Assembly: GCA_035635475.1 (NCBI GenBank)
Contig: DASQAZ010000134.1
Location: 13,525 to 77,524, forward strand
Reading direction: 5' to 3'
Length of the DNA: 64,000 bases
DNA from: VBOC01 sp035635475
GTDB lineage: Bacteria > Bacteroidota > Ignavibacteria > UBA10030 > SZUA-254
In this document: positions 9,692 through 19,275 of the stretch, piece after piece
How positions within the stretch are numbered: position 1 is the first letter of the stretch
Layout: each line of letters begins with the position of its first letter
The notes under the pieces: generated by a model
Database searches by the model: none
Told to the model about the DNA's origin: nothing
The model's input: the letters and a program-made list of their open reading frames with translations, nothing else
Program-made: the position numbers and the translations under genes

Positions 9692-10107
9692 GGGCCGGCT
9701 ATACGATCCTCGAACACCCGTCGGATCTTGGAATTGAGGCCAGGGGGAGGACCCTTCCAGAATTGTTTCAACGGGCGGCAACCGCGCTCTGCTCCATCAT
9801 CGTTGAGCTTGAAACGGTACGTGTCAGGGAGCAGAGAGAGGTTGTCATCACCGCGTCTGACAGAGAGCAACTCTTCGTCCGTTGGCTGACGGAGATCCTG
9901 TATCTCTATGACGGGACCGGTTTCGTCTGCAAGGATTTTAGAGTCGAGAGTCTGTCGAGCACGAACCTGAAGGCGACGGTTCTCGGAGAGGCCCTCAGAC
10001 CCTCCATCCACAGCAGGCTCCTGGATGTCAAGGCCGTAACCTACCATCAATTGAGTGTGCGCCAACACGACGAAGGATGGGTGGCGCGGGTGTTTCTCGA
10101 TATCTGA
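9688..10107 (+). CDS. Archease, RtcB-activating protein
   Basis: This 139-residue protein matches archease across its length: the N-terminal YTILEHPSDLGIEARG, the central FVRWLTEILYLYDG helix and the C-terminal VKAVTYHQLSV. Archease helps RtcB to load GMP on its active-site histidine and to turn over. The GTG start at 9688 overlaps the stop of the patatin-Omp85 gene. It is chosen because the conserved archease N-terminus begins there, while the longer frame from 9436 lies wholly inside the upstream gene. rtcB follows 39 bp later, a well-known archease-RtcB pairing. Confidence 0.92.
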   Translation: MRAGYTILEHPSDLGIEARGRTLPELFQRAATALCSIIVELETVRVREQREVVITASDREQLFVRWLTEILYLYDGTGFVCKDFRVESLSSTNLKATVLGEALRPSIHSRLLDVKAVTYHQLSVRQHDEGWVARVFLDI

Positions 10108-10146
10108 TCCCGCAAAGCGGAATCCGGAAATCCCTCAAATCGCGTC

Positions 10147-11571
10147 ATGGTAAAGAAGATCGATCAGTATCGCTTTGTCATACCGAAGACGTACAAGCCC
10201 GGGATGAACGTCGAGGGTCTCATCTATGCCGATGATGAGCTCATCAAACAAATTGAGCGGGATCAGACGAAGGATCAGGTAGCGAATGTCGCAACGCTCA
10301 GGGGCCTTGTCGGTCGTTCGCTCGCCATGCCCGATGCTCATCAGGGTTATGGCTTCTGCATCGGGGGCGTCGCGGCGGCAGATCTCGAAGAGGGCGTGGT
10401 TTCGGCCGGCGGCGTGGGATTCGACATCAATTGCGGCGTCCGGCTGCTCGCGGCACCATTTGCCGTCGATGATGTGCGGGGGAAGCTCGATCAGCTTCTC
10501 AATCAATTGTTCCGGGATATCCCCTGCGGAACCGGACGCAAAGGGCCTGTGGAAATCTCGCGGTCCGAATTGGATCTCGTCCTCAAAGACGGCGCGCGGT
10601 GGGCGGTGCGGAACGGACACGGAAAGGAACCGGATCTCAATCGGATCGAGGATTACGGGGCCCTTCCCGAGGCCGAACCCGCCCTCGTGAGCGAGCGCGC
10701 CAAAGACCGGGGCCAGCATCAGCTCGGCACCCTGGGGTCGGGGAATCACTTTCTTGAAATTCAGGCGGTCGACGAGGTGTTCGAGCCCGGCGTCGCGGGC
10801 ACGTTCGGGATTCAGAAGGGTCAGGTTGTCGTTCTCATGCACAGCGGCTCGCGGGGCCTGGGACATCAAGTCTGCACCGATTTCCTGGATCTCATGCAAG
10901 CGGGGATGAAAAAGTACGGCCTGTCGGTCATCGACCGCCAGCTTGCCTGCGTGCCCATTTCTTCCCGGGAAGGGAGGTCATATCTCGGCGCCATGGCCGC
11001 GGCGGCAAACTTTGCGTTCGCGAACCGCCAGATGATGACGCACCGGGCCCGCGAGGCGTTCCGCCGCGTCCTGGGCAGCGGGGATCTGAGGATCGTGTAT
11101 GATGTGTGCCATAATATCGCCAAAATTGAAACGCACGAGGTCGACGGCACCCTGAAACGTGTGTTGGTTCACCGGAAGGGAGCCACGCGCTCCTTCCCGG
11201 CAGGACATCCCGTTCTTCCCGAGGAGCTGCGCGGCGCCGGGCAGCCCGTCCTGATCCCCGGGAGTATGGGGACTTCATCCTACGTTCTGGTCGGAACGGA
11301 GCAGGCGATGAAGGAAACATTCGGCTCGTCGTGCCATGGCGCGGGACGAGCGATGAGCCGCACGCAGGCGCGGCGCGAAACGACGGCGGATGAACTATTG
11401 AGCGAAATGAAGGAGAAAGGAATTCTTGTGAGAGGCGAGACTCGCTCCGGCCTCGTGGAGGAAAAACCGGATGCCTACAAAGATGTAAGCCGCGTCGTCG
11501 ACGTCGTCCAGGGGGCCGGGATCGCGCGAAAGGTCGCAAAGCTCGTGCCTCTCGCGGTCATGAAAGGATGA
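10147..11571 (+). CDS. rtcB: tRNA-splicing/RNA-repair ligase RtcB
   Basis: RtcB joins RNA 2',3'-cyclic phosphate (or 3'-phosphate) ends to 5'-OH ends using GTP and Mn2+. The Mn/GTP signatures are present: DAHQGYGFCIGG, GVGFDINCGVRLL (metal-binding Asp and Cys), GSGNHFLEIQ, MHSGSRGLGHQ and SCHGAGRAMSR, where H397 is the expected GMP-accepting histidine. Length (474) is normal. It follows the archease gene and its stop overlaps the helicase-nuclease start by 4 bp (ATGA). In bacteria RtcB repairs tRNA or rRNA cut by toxins or stress nucleases; no tRNA intron or toxin is visible here. Confidence 0.96.
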   Translation: MVKKIDQYRFVIPKTYKPGMNVEGLIYADDELIKQIERDQTKDQVANVATLRGLVGRSLAMPDAHQGYGFCIGGVAAADLEEGVVSAGGVGFDINCGVRLLAAPFAVDDVRGKLDQLLNQLFRDIPCGTGRKGPVEISRSELDLVLKDGARWAVRNGHGKEPDLNRIEDYGALPEAEPALVSERAKDRGQHQLGTLGSGNHFLEIQAVDEVFEPGVAGTFGIQKGQVVVLMHSGSRGLGHQVCTDFLDLMQAGMKKYGLSVIDRQLACVPISSREGRSYLGAMAAAANFAFANRQMMTHRAREAFRRVLGSGDLRIVYDVCHNIAKIETHEVDGTLKRVLVHRKGATRSFPAGHPVLPEELRGAGQPVLIPGSMGTSSYVLVGTEQAMKETFGSSCHGAGRAMSRTQARRETTADELLSEMKEKGILVRGETRSGLVEEKPDAYKDVSRVVDVVQGAGIARKVAKLVPLAVMKG

Positions 11572-14500
11572 ACAGGATGTTGACCGACCATCAAAAAAGA
11601 GCCCTCCAGCACGAACGCCATCTTTCGGTCACGGCAAACGCCGGAGCCGGAAAGACGACCGTCCTTGTCCAGCGATTCATTGAGATTCTGATCCGGACCC
11701 GCGAGCCGGTAAGCAGGCTTGTGGCGATCACATTTACCGAGAACGCGGCGGGAGAGTTGAGAAAACGGATCGCCGATCTCATCGAACTTAAATTAGAGCA
11801 AGGCAACGAGGAGGAGACACAGCTCCTCGAGCGCGCAAGAGACGAGCTCTCTTCCGCAAATATCGGGACAATCCATTCGTTCTGCGCACACCTGCTGCGG
11901 GAATATCCGGTCGAAGCGGACGTTGACGCCTCCTTCACGGTCATCGAGGGTGTGGACCGTGAGCTCCTCCTGCAGGAATCGCTCCGGGAAACTCTTCAGG
12001 CCCTCTTGTCGGAGCATGCAGATGCCGGCGATCGGGAGGGGTTGCTTACTGTGTTGCGGCTGCTGGGTCGAAGAAAGGTGTTTCGGTACTTAGAGCACTG
12101 GCTGAAAAAAAGGGAGCTTATCGACCGGATGACGGAGCCCGACGGCTGCATGGCCGACCACCTCTCCGACGCCGACATTCTTAACATGCGGCAGCGGATG
12201 GTTCAAGAAGAATTGGCGCAGTCGGCCGGGCAACCCGAATGGAGGGAAGCGTTGGGGAGGCTCGTGAAGCAGGGATCGGGGAAAAAAGCCGGTGAACTAT
12301 CGGCCTTGCTGTCGAGCTGGGGGAGCCTGACCTCACAGGAAGAGAAGATACGGTGGTATCAGGAGTTATGCCCGATTGTTTTCACATCGTCAGGATCATT
12401 GCGCAGAGATTGGACCGGCCCGCAGGCCGCGGCCTGGGACGAAGGGGAGGATGCGGCGATTCTCCATGCTCATTGGAGGAGTTCCGATGGAGTACGGAGC
12501 ACTTTTGACCCCGGTGCGGAGCAACTTATGCTCCGGCTGGTCCGGATTCTACTGAACCTCTATCGGAAAACGCTGGATTCGTATGACTCACGGAAATCAG
12601 AATTCGGACAATTGGACTTCGACGATTTGCAGATTAAAACGCGTGAGCTTCTCCGTCGCGAGCATATCCGAAAGGAGCTGGCCGAAAGATTTCGTTTTAT
12701 AATGATTGACGAATATCAGGACACCGACCAATTGCAATACGAAATCCTGAGGCTCCTGATTTCTGATTTTAGATCCGGCAACCTGTTCATTGTCGGAGAT
12801 CCGAAGCAATCGATTTTCCGATTTCGGAATGCGGAAGTGCGGGTATTTGAGGAGACCAAGAAAGCAATCGCGGCCGCATCCGGAGCCGGCCTGGAAAACG
12901 ATGTTTCTCTTGCGGAAAGCTTTCGCCTCCTTACCGGCCCGGCGGATTTTGTCAACCGTGTCTTCTCCGGAATAATGGGCGGAGCACGCCCAAGCCCTGA
13001 AATCAGGCATGAGGAGCTGATCAAGGGACGGTCGAACAACGCCGAGGGGAAGGTGGAAATGCTCCTTGTCGAAGAAGGCGTGAGCGACCAGGTAACCGAC
13101 GGTATTGCGATCGAGTGCCGGATGATTGCACAACGGGTAACAAAGATGGTCGAGAGGAAGGAAATCGTCTATGAGGGGGCGAGGGAGACTCCTCGGCCGA
13201 TCAAGTTTAACGATGTCGCCATTCTTCTCCGGGGCCGCACGCACCTCCGGGCGCTGGAAATAGCCCTCGCAGAGCATGGCATACCCTATGTTCTTTCAGC
13301 AGGAATCGGATTCTATCAAACTCAGGAAATCCTCGACTTTCTTTCATTGTTCAAGTTCCTCCTGAACCCCGAGGATGATGTCGCCCTCGTGGCTCTGCTC
13401 CGTTCCCCCTTCTTTGCCATTCCCGACTCCCTGCTCTTTGAGGTGTCGCGCGAGACGCGGGAAGAAACATTCTGGGGTAAAATGAACCGGTATGCGGCTC
13501 ACCATCGGGATGCGATGCTTGTCCGAGCAGCTTCAATTCTCAGGGAAGATCTCGAGCTTGCCAACCGGCTGTCCATACCCTCGCTCGTTGAACGAATCCT
13601 CCTACAAACCGGCTGGCATGGAACTGTCTCCGGATTACCCTTCGGGGGCCAGAATGTCGCCAACATCGACAAGCTGCTCCGGATAGCGCGTGATTTTGAG
13701 GCGAGAGGATTCAACTCACTCTTTGATTTCGCGGAGCGCCTCAAAACCCTCGCCGATCACGAACGGCATGAAGGGCAGGCGCCGCCGGAAATCGCGCAGA
13801 ACTGCGTCCAGATCCTGACAATCCATGGAGCCAAGGGATTGGAGTTTCCTGTGGTGTTCATCCCGTTTCTCGATCAGAAGTTTCAATATGATGCTTCTCC
13901 GTTTCTCGATTCCCGCATGGGAATCGCCTTCAAATCGCCCGACCCCTCCGATCCGGCGCAAGAGCGGAGCACCCCCTTCTTTGAATTGCTCAGGCGTGAC
14001 AGCATCCGGAAGACCGAAGCCGAGGAAAAAAGGATTCTCTATGTGGCGTGCACCCGGTCCCGCGACGTCCTTGTTCTCTCGGGCCAGCTCAATGGCAAGA
14101 TTTCACAACCATCGTACCTCGGGTGGATCCTGGATGGGCTCAGATTGGACCCCCGGTCAATCCGCCAGGGCGACACCGTCCTTCCAGAGGCCCCCTTGAA
14201 GGTCATGGAATGGTCGAACGGCTCCGGTAAGGTCAGAGAAAAGCCTCATGCGCTGGCGCTCTCGATTGCTCTGGAAGGGCGTCTTCCGGGCATCAGGCCC
14301 TTCATAGCCGATCGTGGAGAAGCCAATTTTCGCCTGCCGGAACTCTGGATCGAACCGGTCGAGGGAACAGTGCTCGGCGAGGTTTTTTCTGCTTCGCAAA
14401 TCAAAACCTATCTGGAGTGCCCGACAAAGTACTATCTTAGATACCGGCTCGGCCTGCCAGAGACCCGTGCGCTGCCCAGCCTTCATGAAGAATCGGATGA

Positions 14501-15143
14501 CGAGTCCGAGGGGGAGCTTGAAGGGTCCCTGACGCACCTTATCCTGCGGGATATTCAATCAAACGTCATTACCACCGGCGAGGTCGAAGAGAGGGCGCGC
14601 CGCCTGGTTTTCAATACTCCAATGCTGGCTCCGGAAGAGCGGGAACGCGCGAACGCGGCGGTCGTGCGGAACGTAACAAGTTTTCTCCATTCCGGCTTCG
14701 GGAGAGAAGTGCTTTCAGCAGCGGAAACAAAGACAGAATTCACTGTTAACTCTGTCCTGGGGGAAGACTTTGTAACCGGAACCATCGACCGCTTGTACCG
14801 CGACGCGAGCGGAATTTGGCATATACTTGATTATAAAACAGATGGGATCACGAGGGAGGATGTGAGTCCCCGCTCGGAATTGTATAGGCCGCAGCTGGCT
14901 GTTTACGCCTGGCTTATCCAGAGGGCGTATCGGCAGGAATCGGTGCGCGCTTCGCTCCTGTTCCTTCAGCACCCGTCATCGCCGGTCCATTTCATCTTTG
15001 GTCCCGCTGAAACCCGCCGGGATGAGCTAATCTTCCGCGACGTAATCGGCCGGGTAAAGTCGGGGCAGTTCGACCGGAAGATCCAAATCTGCAGAACCTG
15101 CACCTATCGTTCGGGAGACGACTGCCTGCTCCGGCCCGGATAA
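11568..15143 (+). CDS. AddA-like UvrD-family helicase with C-terminal PD-(D/E)XK nuclease
   Basis: A 1191-residue SF1A helicase-nuclease. Walker A is TANAGAGKTTVLVQRF (about 23-38), motif II FIMIDEYQDTDQLQ, motif III/IV GDPKQSIFRFRNAEV, motif V IHGAKGLEFPVVFIP and motif VI LYVACTRSRDVLVL. The C-terminal nuclease has the active-site ILDYKTDG near 1090. Cysteines at YLECPTKYY (about 950) and CRTCTYRSGDDC (about 1175-1186) match an AddB/AddA-type Fe-S clasp. It should process double-strand ends for recombination. No AddB partner gene lies in the window. The ATG at 11568 overlaps the rtcB stop; ATG 11577 is an alternative. Confidence 0.88.
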   Translation: MNRMLTDHQKRALQHERHLSVTANAGAGKTTVLVQRFIEILIRTREPVSRLVAITFTENAAGELRKRIADLIELKLEQGNEEETQLLERARDELSSANIGTIHSFCAHLLREYPVEADVDASFTVIEGVDRELLLQESLRETLQALLSEHADAGDREGLLTVLRLLGRRKVFRYLEHWLKKRELIDRMTEPDGCMADHLSDADILNMRQRMVQEELAQSAGQPEWREALGRLVKQGSGKKAGELSALLSSWGSLTSQEEKIRWYQELCPIVFTSSGSLRRDWTGPQAAAWDEGEDAAILHAHWRSSDGVRSTFDPGAEQLMLRLVRILLNLYRKTLDSYDSRKSEFGQLDFDDLQIKTRELLRREHIRKELAERFRFIMIDEYQDTDQLQYEILRLLISDFRSGNLFIVGDPKQSIFRFRNAEVRVFEETKKAIAAASGAGLENDVSLAESFRLLTGPADFVNRVFSGIMGGARPSPEIRHEELIKGRSNNAEGKVEMLLVEEGVSDQVTDGIAIECRMIAQRVTKMVERKEIVYEGARETPRPIKFNDVAILLRGRTHLRALEIALAEHGIPYVLSAGIGFYQTQEILDFLSLFKFLLNPEDDVALVALLRSPFFAIPDSLLFEVSRETREETFWGKMNRYAAHHRDAMLVRAASILREDLELANRLSIPSLVERILLQTGWHGTVSGLPFGGQNVANIDKLLRIARDFEARGFNSLFDFAERLKTLADHERHEGQAPPEIAQNCVQILTIHGAKGLEFPVVFIPFLDQKFQYDASPFLDSRMGIAFKSPDPSDPAQERSTPFFELLRRDSIRKTEAEEKRILYVACTRSRDVLVLSGQLNGKISQPSYLGWILDGLRLDPRSIRQGDTVLPEAPLKVMEWSNGSGKVREKPHALALSIALEGRLPGIRPFIADRGEANFRLPELWIEPVEGTVLGEVFSASQIKTYLECPTKYYLRYRLGLPETRALPSLHEESDDESEGELEGSLTHLILRDIQSNVITTGEVEERARRLVFNTPMLAPEERERANAAVVRNVTSFLHSGFGREVLSAAETKTEFTVNSVLGEDFVTGTIDRLYRDASGIWHILDYKTDGITREDVSPRSELYRPQLAVYAWLIQRAYRQESVRASLLFLQHPSSPVHFIFGPAETRRDELIFRDVIGRVKSGQFDRKIQICRTCTYRSGDDCLLRPG

Positions 15144-15340
15144 GCGCCCCATTCGACCGAAATTCATCGTTTGGAGCCATCGGGTGTTTGGCTTCATTCC
15201 TGATCTCCCAACCCCATGTGGATATCTTGTGAGAATATCCTGAATTCTGCACGATTTCGACCTTTTCCTGCTTGATAGGTTGTGGAAAACGAATTTCGAT
15301 ATACATGACACAGGCTTTATGAACTTACCTCAAGCCTTCC

Positions 15341-15369
15341 TTAAAAAATATCTTGCATCTTATTATAGA
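15341..15369 (+). promoter_or_regulatory. AT-rich promoter candidate for the hybrid histidine kinase
   Basis: The region 15144-15440 holds no gene. It is AT-rich only in its second half, where TTAAAA (15341-15346), a 17-bp spacer and TATAGA (15364-15369) lie about 70 bp before the kinase ATG. The rest of the gap shows no hairpin or repeat that I can support. Confidence 0.35.
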
Positions 15370-15440
15370 ATTACGTATGCTTCAACCGCTTGTCTGTGGG
15401 ATGTCCCGGAAGCCAATTTAAACCAGTTTACAGGAACGAC

Positions 15441-17858
15441 ATGAAACCGTCCCAGAATTTCGAAGAGATTCTCGAAGGTATTTCCGGGGGTTTTTTCGCG
15501 CTTGACACGGACTACCGGTTCACATACTGGAACAGGGCCGCGGAAGAGGGGACAGGACTAAAACGGGAGCAGGTCCTCGGCAAGAATGTATTTGAGGTCT
15601 TTCCGAACGCGCAAGATGCGGAGCTCGGCGAAAAGTACCGCCTCGCCATGGAGAAGAGGGCCTTTCAGAGTTTCGAGACATCCTACCGGGATGAACGGTT
15701 TGAGGCATGGTTCGACATTCGAATTTATCCGACCGAGAGCGGCATTTCGGTTTTCTTCCAGGACATTACCCAGAACAAGCGCCAGCAGCAACAGAAAGAA
15801 ATGCTGATGGAGGTATCGCATGTCATCAATGTGGCTCAGCATCTCGACGAACTGTGCCTCAATGCGGGCGAACGGATCGCCGCATTCATGGAGATCCCGG
15901 CGAAGTTTGTCTGCATCTACCGGTATGATCAGCGGTCGTCGCTCCTCCACTTGATGGCGCCGTCTTTAATTGATGTGAGGGTGGATCCCGAGGTCGAGCA
16001 CCAGATTGTTCACGAGAAGACCAACACGATTGCGGTACAGACCGCGATCGGAAGAAAGATCGTCGTAACCGATGAACTCTCCCGAAGCTCGATTGCCGCC
16101 TACTTTCTCAACGAGACGACTGCGCTGAAGCTGAAATCCCTGATTTCGCTCCCCCTGATGGTGCAAAACGAGCTGCAGGGGGTGCTGGAAGTCCTCTCTC
16201 CCAAGGTCGATCAGTATGTGCAGGAAGAACTGAAGTTGTTGACAATCATCGCGAATGAACTTTCCATTGGAATGAGCCGAAAGAGGCTCATGGATGAGAT
16301 CACGATCAAGAATATCGAGCTGGAAAACGAGAAGAAGCGGACCGACGACGCCAATGAGACGCTGAAACGGTTTCTCGCCACCTTCAGCCACGAGCTGCGC
16401 GCGCCGCTTAATGCCATTGTCGGCTTCTCCGACATCCTCACATCCGATTTACGCACCGTTCCGCCCGAAAAAGTGAACGATTTCATGAAGAATATAAACG
16501 AGAGCGGCAAACATCTCCAGGGTCTCATCAACGATATTCTGGACCTCTCGAAGATCGAAGCGGGCAAGATGGAATTGCATCTCGACGCCTATCCCGTCTC
16601 GTATTTCGTCGAGAGCGTCCAGCGCGTCATGCAGGCGGCGCTCCAGCAAAAGCAGGCCAAGCTGGCCTTCGATATCTCACCCGATGTGGAGCAGCTCGTC
16701 GTCGATCAAACGCGTTTCAAACAGATTCTCGTGAATCTGGTATCGAATGCGATCAAATACAGCAACAAACAGGGAAGCGTGACGGTCTCCATCCGCCGGT
16801 TCATAAACGAAATCGAGATCGAAGTCAAGGATCAGGGACTCGGGATCAAACCGGAGGATATGGCGAGACTCTTTACCGCTTTCCAGCAGGGAAAGAACGC
16901 CCGTGTGTCGTCCGAAGGAACGGGATTGGGGCTTGTTATCTCAAAGCGGCTCGTGGAGCTCCACGGCGGACAGATCTGGGTGGATAGCGAATGGGGGAAG
17001 GGGAGCACCTTCCGTTTTCGCATCCCGATGGTGCTGGCGGGCGAAGTCGTCGAATCGGCGGATCAACTTGTGCACACCCCGGCCGAAGCGGTCTCGGACC
17101 TGCCCGAAGGCGAACGGCCGCTCGTGCTGATCATCGAGGATAATCCCCAGGCGGGCCAGCTCATCCAGATGTATCTTCAGGAAGCCGGCTACCGCACGGA
17201 ATTCGCCCGCGACGGCGCAGAAGGACTCGAGAAGGCGAAGCGGTTGAAGCCCAATGTGATCACACTCGACATGATTATGCCGATTAAGGACGGATGGCAG
17301 GTGTTGAAAGAGCTCAAGCGGCACCCGATTTGTAAAAACATCCCGATCGTGATCATCTCGATCACGGACGAGAAGAAACTCGGCTTCAGCATGGGAGCCG
17401 TGGATTACTTCGTGAAACCGGTGAATCGGGAGGAGTTGTTGAAGGTGATGCAGAAGATCCCCCTGCGGGCGATGAAGCAGAAACAGCATCCAAAGGTCCT
17501 GATCATTGACGACGACCGTACGGCGGCGGACCTCATTCACGTGATTTTGGAGGCCGAGGGGTATGACGTAATCAAATCGATGAACGGGAAGGAGGGGGTC
17601 AGAATCGCCGCGGCAGAATCGCCCGACCTCATCATCCTGGACCTGATTATGCCAGATATCTCGGGGTTCAATGTCGCCTACCAGTTAAAACAGCAGGTTG
17701 CGACGAGGAACACGCCCATTATTATTCTTACCTCGATGGAGGTGGACGAAGACACCAAGACGCAGATGCAGGGTTTCATCTCGACGATCATGAGCAAGTC
17801 ACGATTCACGAAGAACGACCTCCTGCGGGAGATCAGTTCGATAGAAAAGACGAGGTGA
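15441..17858 (+). CDS. Hybrid sensor histidine kinase (PAS-GAF-HisKA-HATPase-REC-REC)
   Basis: This 805-residue soluble kinase has a PAS domain (about 5-112), a GAF domain (about 135-280), a short coiled coil, a HisKA domain with phospho-acceptor H317 in FSHELRAPLN, and a HATPase with N box NLVSNAIKYSN, G1 DQGLGI and G2 GTGLGLVISKR. Two receiver domains follow with phospho-acceptors D610 (TLDMIMP) and D734 (ILDLIMP). There are no transmembrane segments, so the signal is cytoplasmic. The ATG at 15441 has an AGGA ribosome site; the frame upstream is unlike the family. No DNA-binding output partner is adjacent. It ends 10 bp from the convergent secreted-protein gene, with the palindrome AGAGAC-a-GTCTCT spanning both stops. 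Confidence 0.92.
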   Translation: MKPSQNFEEILEGISGGFFALDTDYRFTYWNRAAEEGTGLKREQVLGKNVFEVFPNAQDAELGEKYRLAMEKRAFQSFETSYRDERFEAWFDIRIYPTESGISVFFQDITQNKRQQQQKEMLMEVSHVINVAQHLDELCLNAGERIAAFMEIPAKFVCIYRYDQRSSLLHLMAPSLIDVRVDPEVEHQIVHEKTNTIAVQTAIGRKIVVTDELSRSSIAAYFLNETTALKLKSLISLPLMVQNELQGVLEVLSPKVDQYVQEELKLLTIIANELSIGMSRKRLMDEITIKNIELENEKKRTDDANETLKRFLATFSHELRAPLNAIVGFSDILTSDLRTVPPEKVNDFMKNINESGKHLQGLINDILDLSKIEAGKMELHLDAYPVSYFVESVQRVMQAALQQKQAKLAFDISPDVEQLVVDQTRFKQILVNLVSNAIKYSNKQGSVTVSIRRFINEIEIEVKDQGLGIKPEDMARLFTAFQQGKNARVSSEGTGLGLVISKRLVELHGGQIWVDSEWGKGSTFRFRIPMVLAGEVVESADQLVHTPAEAVSDLPEGERPLVLIIEDNPQAGQLIQMYLQEAGYRTEFARDGAEGLEKAKRLKPNVITLDMIMPIKDGWQVLKELKRHPICKNIPIVIISITDEKKLGFSMGAVDYFVKPVNREELLKVMQKIPLRAMKQKQHPKVLIIDDDRTAADLIHVILEAEGYDVIKSMNGKEGVRIAAAESPDLIILDLIMPDISGFNVAYQLKQQVATRNTPIIILTSMEVDEDTKTQMQGFISTIMSKSRFTKNDLLREISSIEKTR

Positions 17859-17868
17859 GAGACAGTCT

Positions 17869-19275
17869 CTAGCGCGCGATGATGAACTTTCGCGTTTCGG
17901 TGAAGAATTCGGTCTTCAATCGATAGCAGTACACACCCGTCGGATAAGCGCCCGCCTCGAAGAGCAGCGAGTAGCGCCCCGGCGACTGGACGCCGTCCAC
18001 GAGCCGGCTGACCTCCTGTCCCAGCACATTGTAGAGTACGAGCGTGACATGCGATTCCTGCGCGATGTCGTAGGCAATTTGCGTGGCGTCGTTGAACGGA
18101 TTGGGAAAGTTCTGTTTGAGAGCGTATAATTTCGGCGGCCCGGGGGCAAAGTCGGGATTCTCGGTCAGGACTCCCCGCCGGTAAAGAATTTCCTTGTCGG
18201 CTCCGACGTCTTCCGACCAGACGGCGTGGAGCAAAGTATTGAAGATGCCCACGGACGGCTCCCCGACCGCCGTTGCCTGGGTCGGCGAATTTTCCGGACA
18301 ATATGCCAAACCCTCGTTGCTGCTTTCTATTAGATTGATGCCGCCGTATCCCCCGAAATCGTTGTCCCAGATCGCGGCGACGAATTCATTGGCCGCCGCA
18401 ACCGCAGAGAAGACGGCATTCTTCCCTCCCGAGATAACGGTTTGGGGAGACCAGGAGGAACCGTCGCTTCTGCTGATGCGGCCGACGATCGAACCCCGGT
18501 CGTTCCATATGGCGACAAGGTCGCCGCGCTCGTTCGTGGCGAGGCCCGGAAGCGTTGAGAACGTCGTATCCTCCTGCGAGAGGATATCGGGGCCGAACCA
18601 CGTGTTTCCGCCATCCGGACTGGAGAAGTAGCCGATTTCCCGGGAGGACCCGGAGCCCTGGACATTGAGACCGTGGATGCGAGTCCGCGTCAATGCCAAG
18701 ACGTCGAGCCGTGGGGCCCTCGCGGGGGTCACAGCAGCCCAGGTCGCGCCGTGATCGCTGCTCTCGAGCAATCCCGATGGGCCGCTCCGAATGTCCTGGA
18801 ATTGAATATAGACCCTCGAATCTGCGGCCGTGACCGCATCTGGCAACGCGTTCGGGCGAAGAAAGACGGGAGTTCCCCACGACAGACCCGCGTCGGTGCT
18901 GCGTAGAAGAGCTGTGCCGTAAAACGTATCGATCGACGCGGCGAACGCGACATACACGAACGAACCGACGGAGCTCATCAATCCGGGAAGCAGAGCGTTC
19001 GTATGGGGAATCAACGTGGTCTCGGGCGAGAAGGAGTCACCCCCATCGAAACTGTGGCTGAACTGGATACCTGAATTTGTCAGCGTACCGAGCGTGTCGA
19101 GCCCGAACCAGAGGATGTTGACGGTATCGCCGTCGACCGAGAGCACGGGTCTTATGGAGAGAGCGCTGTCCAGGCTGACCCTGTAGGTGTCTCCCCATTG
19201 GATTCCGCAGAACTGCGGCTGCGAGAGCGCGAAAGACGTGGAAATAAAAAACAACAGGATCGAGGGGCGTTTCAC
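17869..19275 (-). CDS. Secreted BNR/sialidase-like repeat protein with type IX sorting domain
   Basis: A signal peptide (about 1-18) is followed by repeated BNR-type elements such as SFDGGDSFSPE, STDAGLSWGTP and SPDGGNTWFGP, which form a sialidase-like beta-propeller. The last 80 or so residues are a Por/T9SS type A sorting domain: LKQNFPNPFN, then LYNVLGQEVSRLVDG, PTGVYCYRL and a basic IIAR end. The protein is therefore likely exported across the outer membrane and attached or released at the surface. No sialidase catalytic residues are evident. Its ATG overlaps the stop of the upstream Ycf48-like gene by 4 bp, so the two are co-expressed. Confidence 0.85.
   Translation of the reverse strand: MKRPSILLFFISTSFALSQPQFCGIQWGDTYRVSLDSALSIRPVLSVDGDTVNILWFGLDTLGTLTNSGIQFSHSFDGGDSFSPETTLIPHTNALLPGLMSSVGSFVYVAFAASIDTFYGTALLRSTDAGLSWGTPVFLRPNALPDAVTAADSRVYIQFQDIRSGPSGLLESSDHGATWAAVTPARAPRLDVLALTRTRIHGLNVQGSGSSREIGYFSSPDGGNTWFGPDILSQEDTTFSTLPGLATNERGDLVAIWNDRGSIVGRISRSDGSSWSPQTVISGGKNAVFSAVAAANEFVAAIWDNDFGGYGGINLIESSNEGLAYCPENSPTQATAVGEPSVGIFNTLLHAVWSEDVGADKEILYRRGVLTENPDFAPGPPKLYALKQNFPNPFNDATQIAYDIAQESHVTLVLYNVLGQEVSRLVDGVQSPGRYSLLFEAGAYPTGVYCYRLKTEFFTETRKFIIAR

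Noticed and set aside
17858..17870. Palindrome AGAGAC-a-GTCTCT between convergent stop codons as a bidirectional terminator
   Set aside because: The loop would be one base and no T tract follows on either strand, so a working terminator is not supported.
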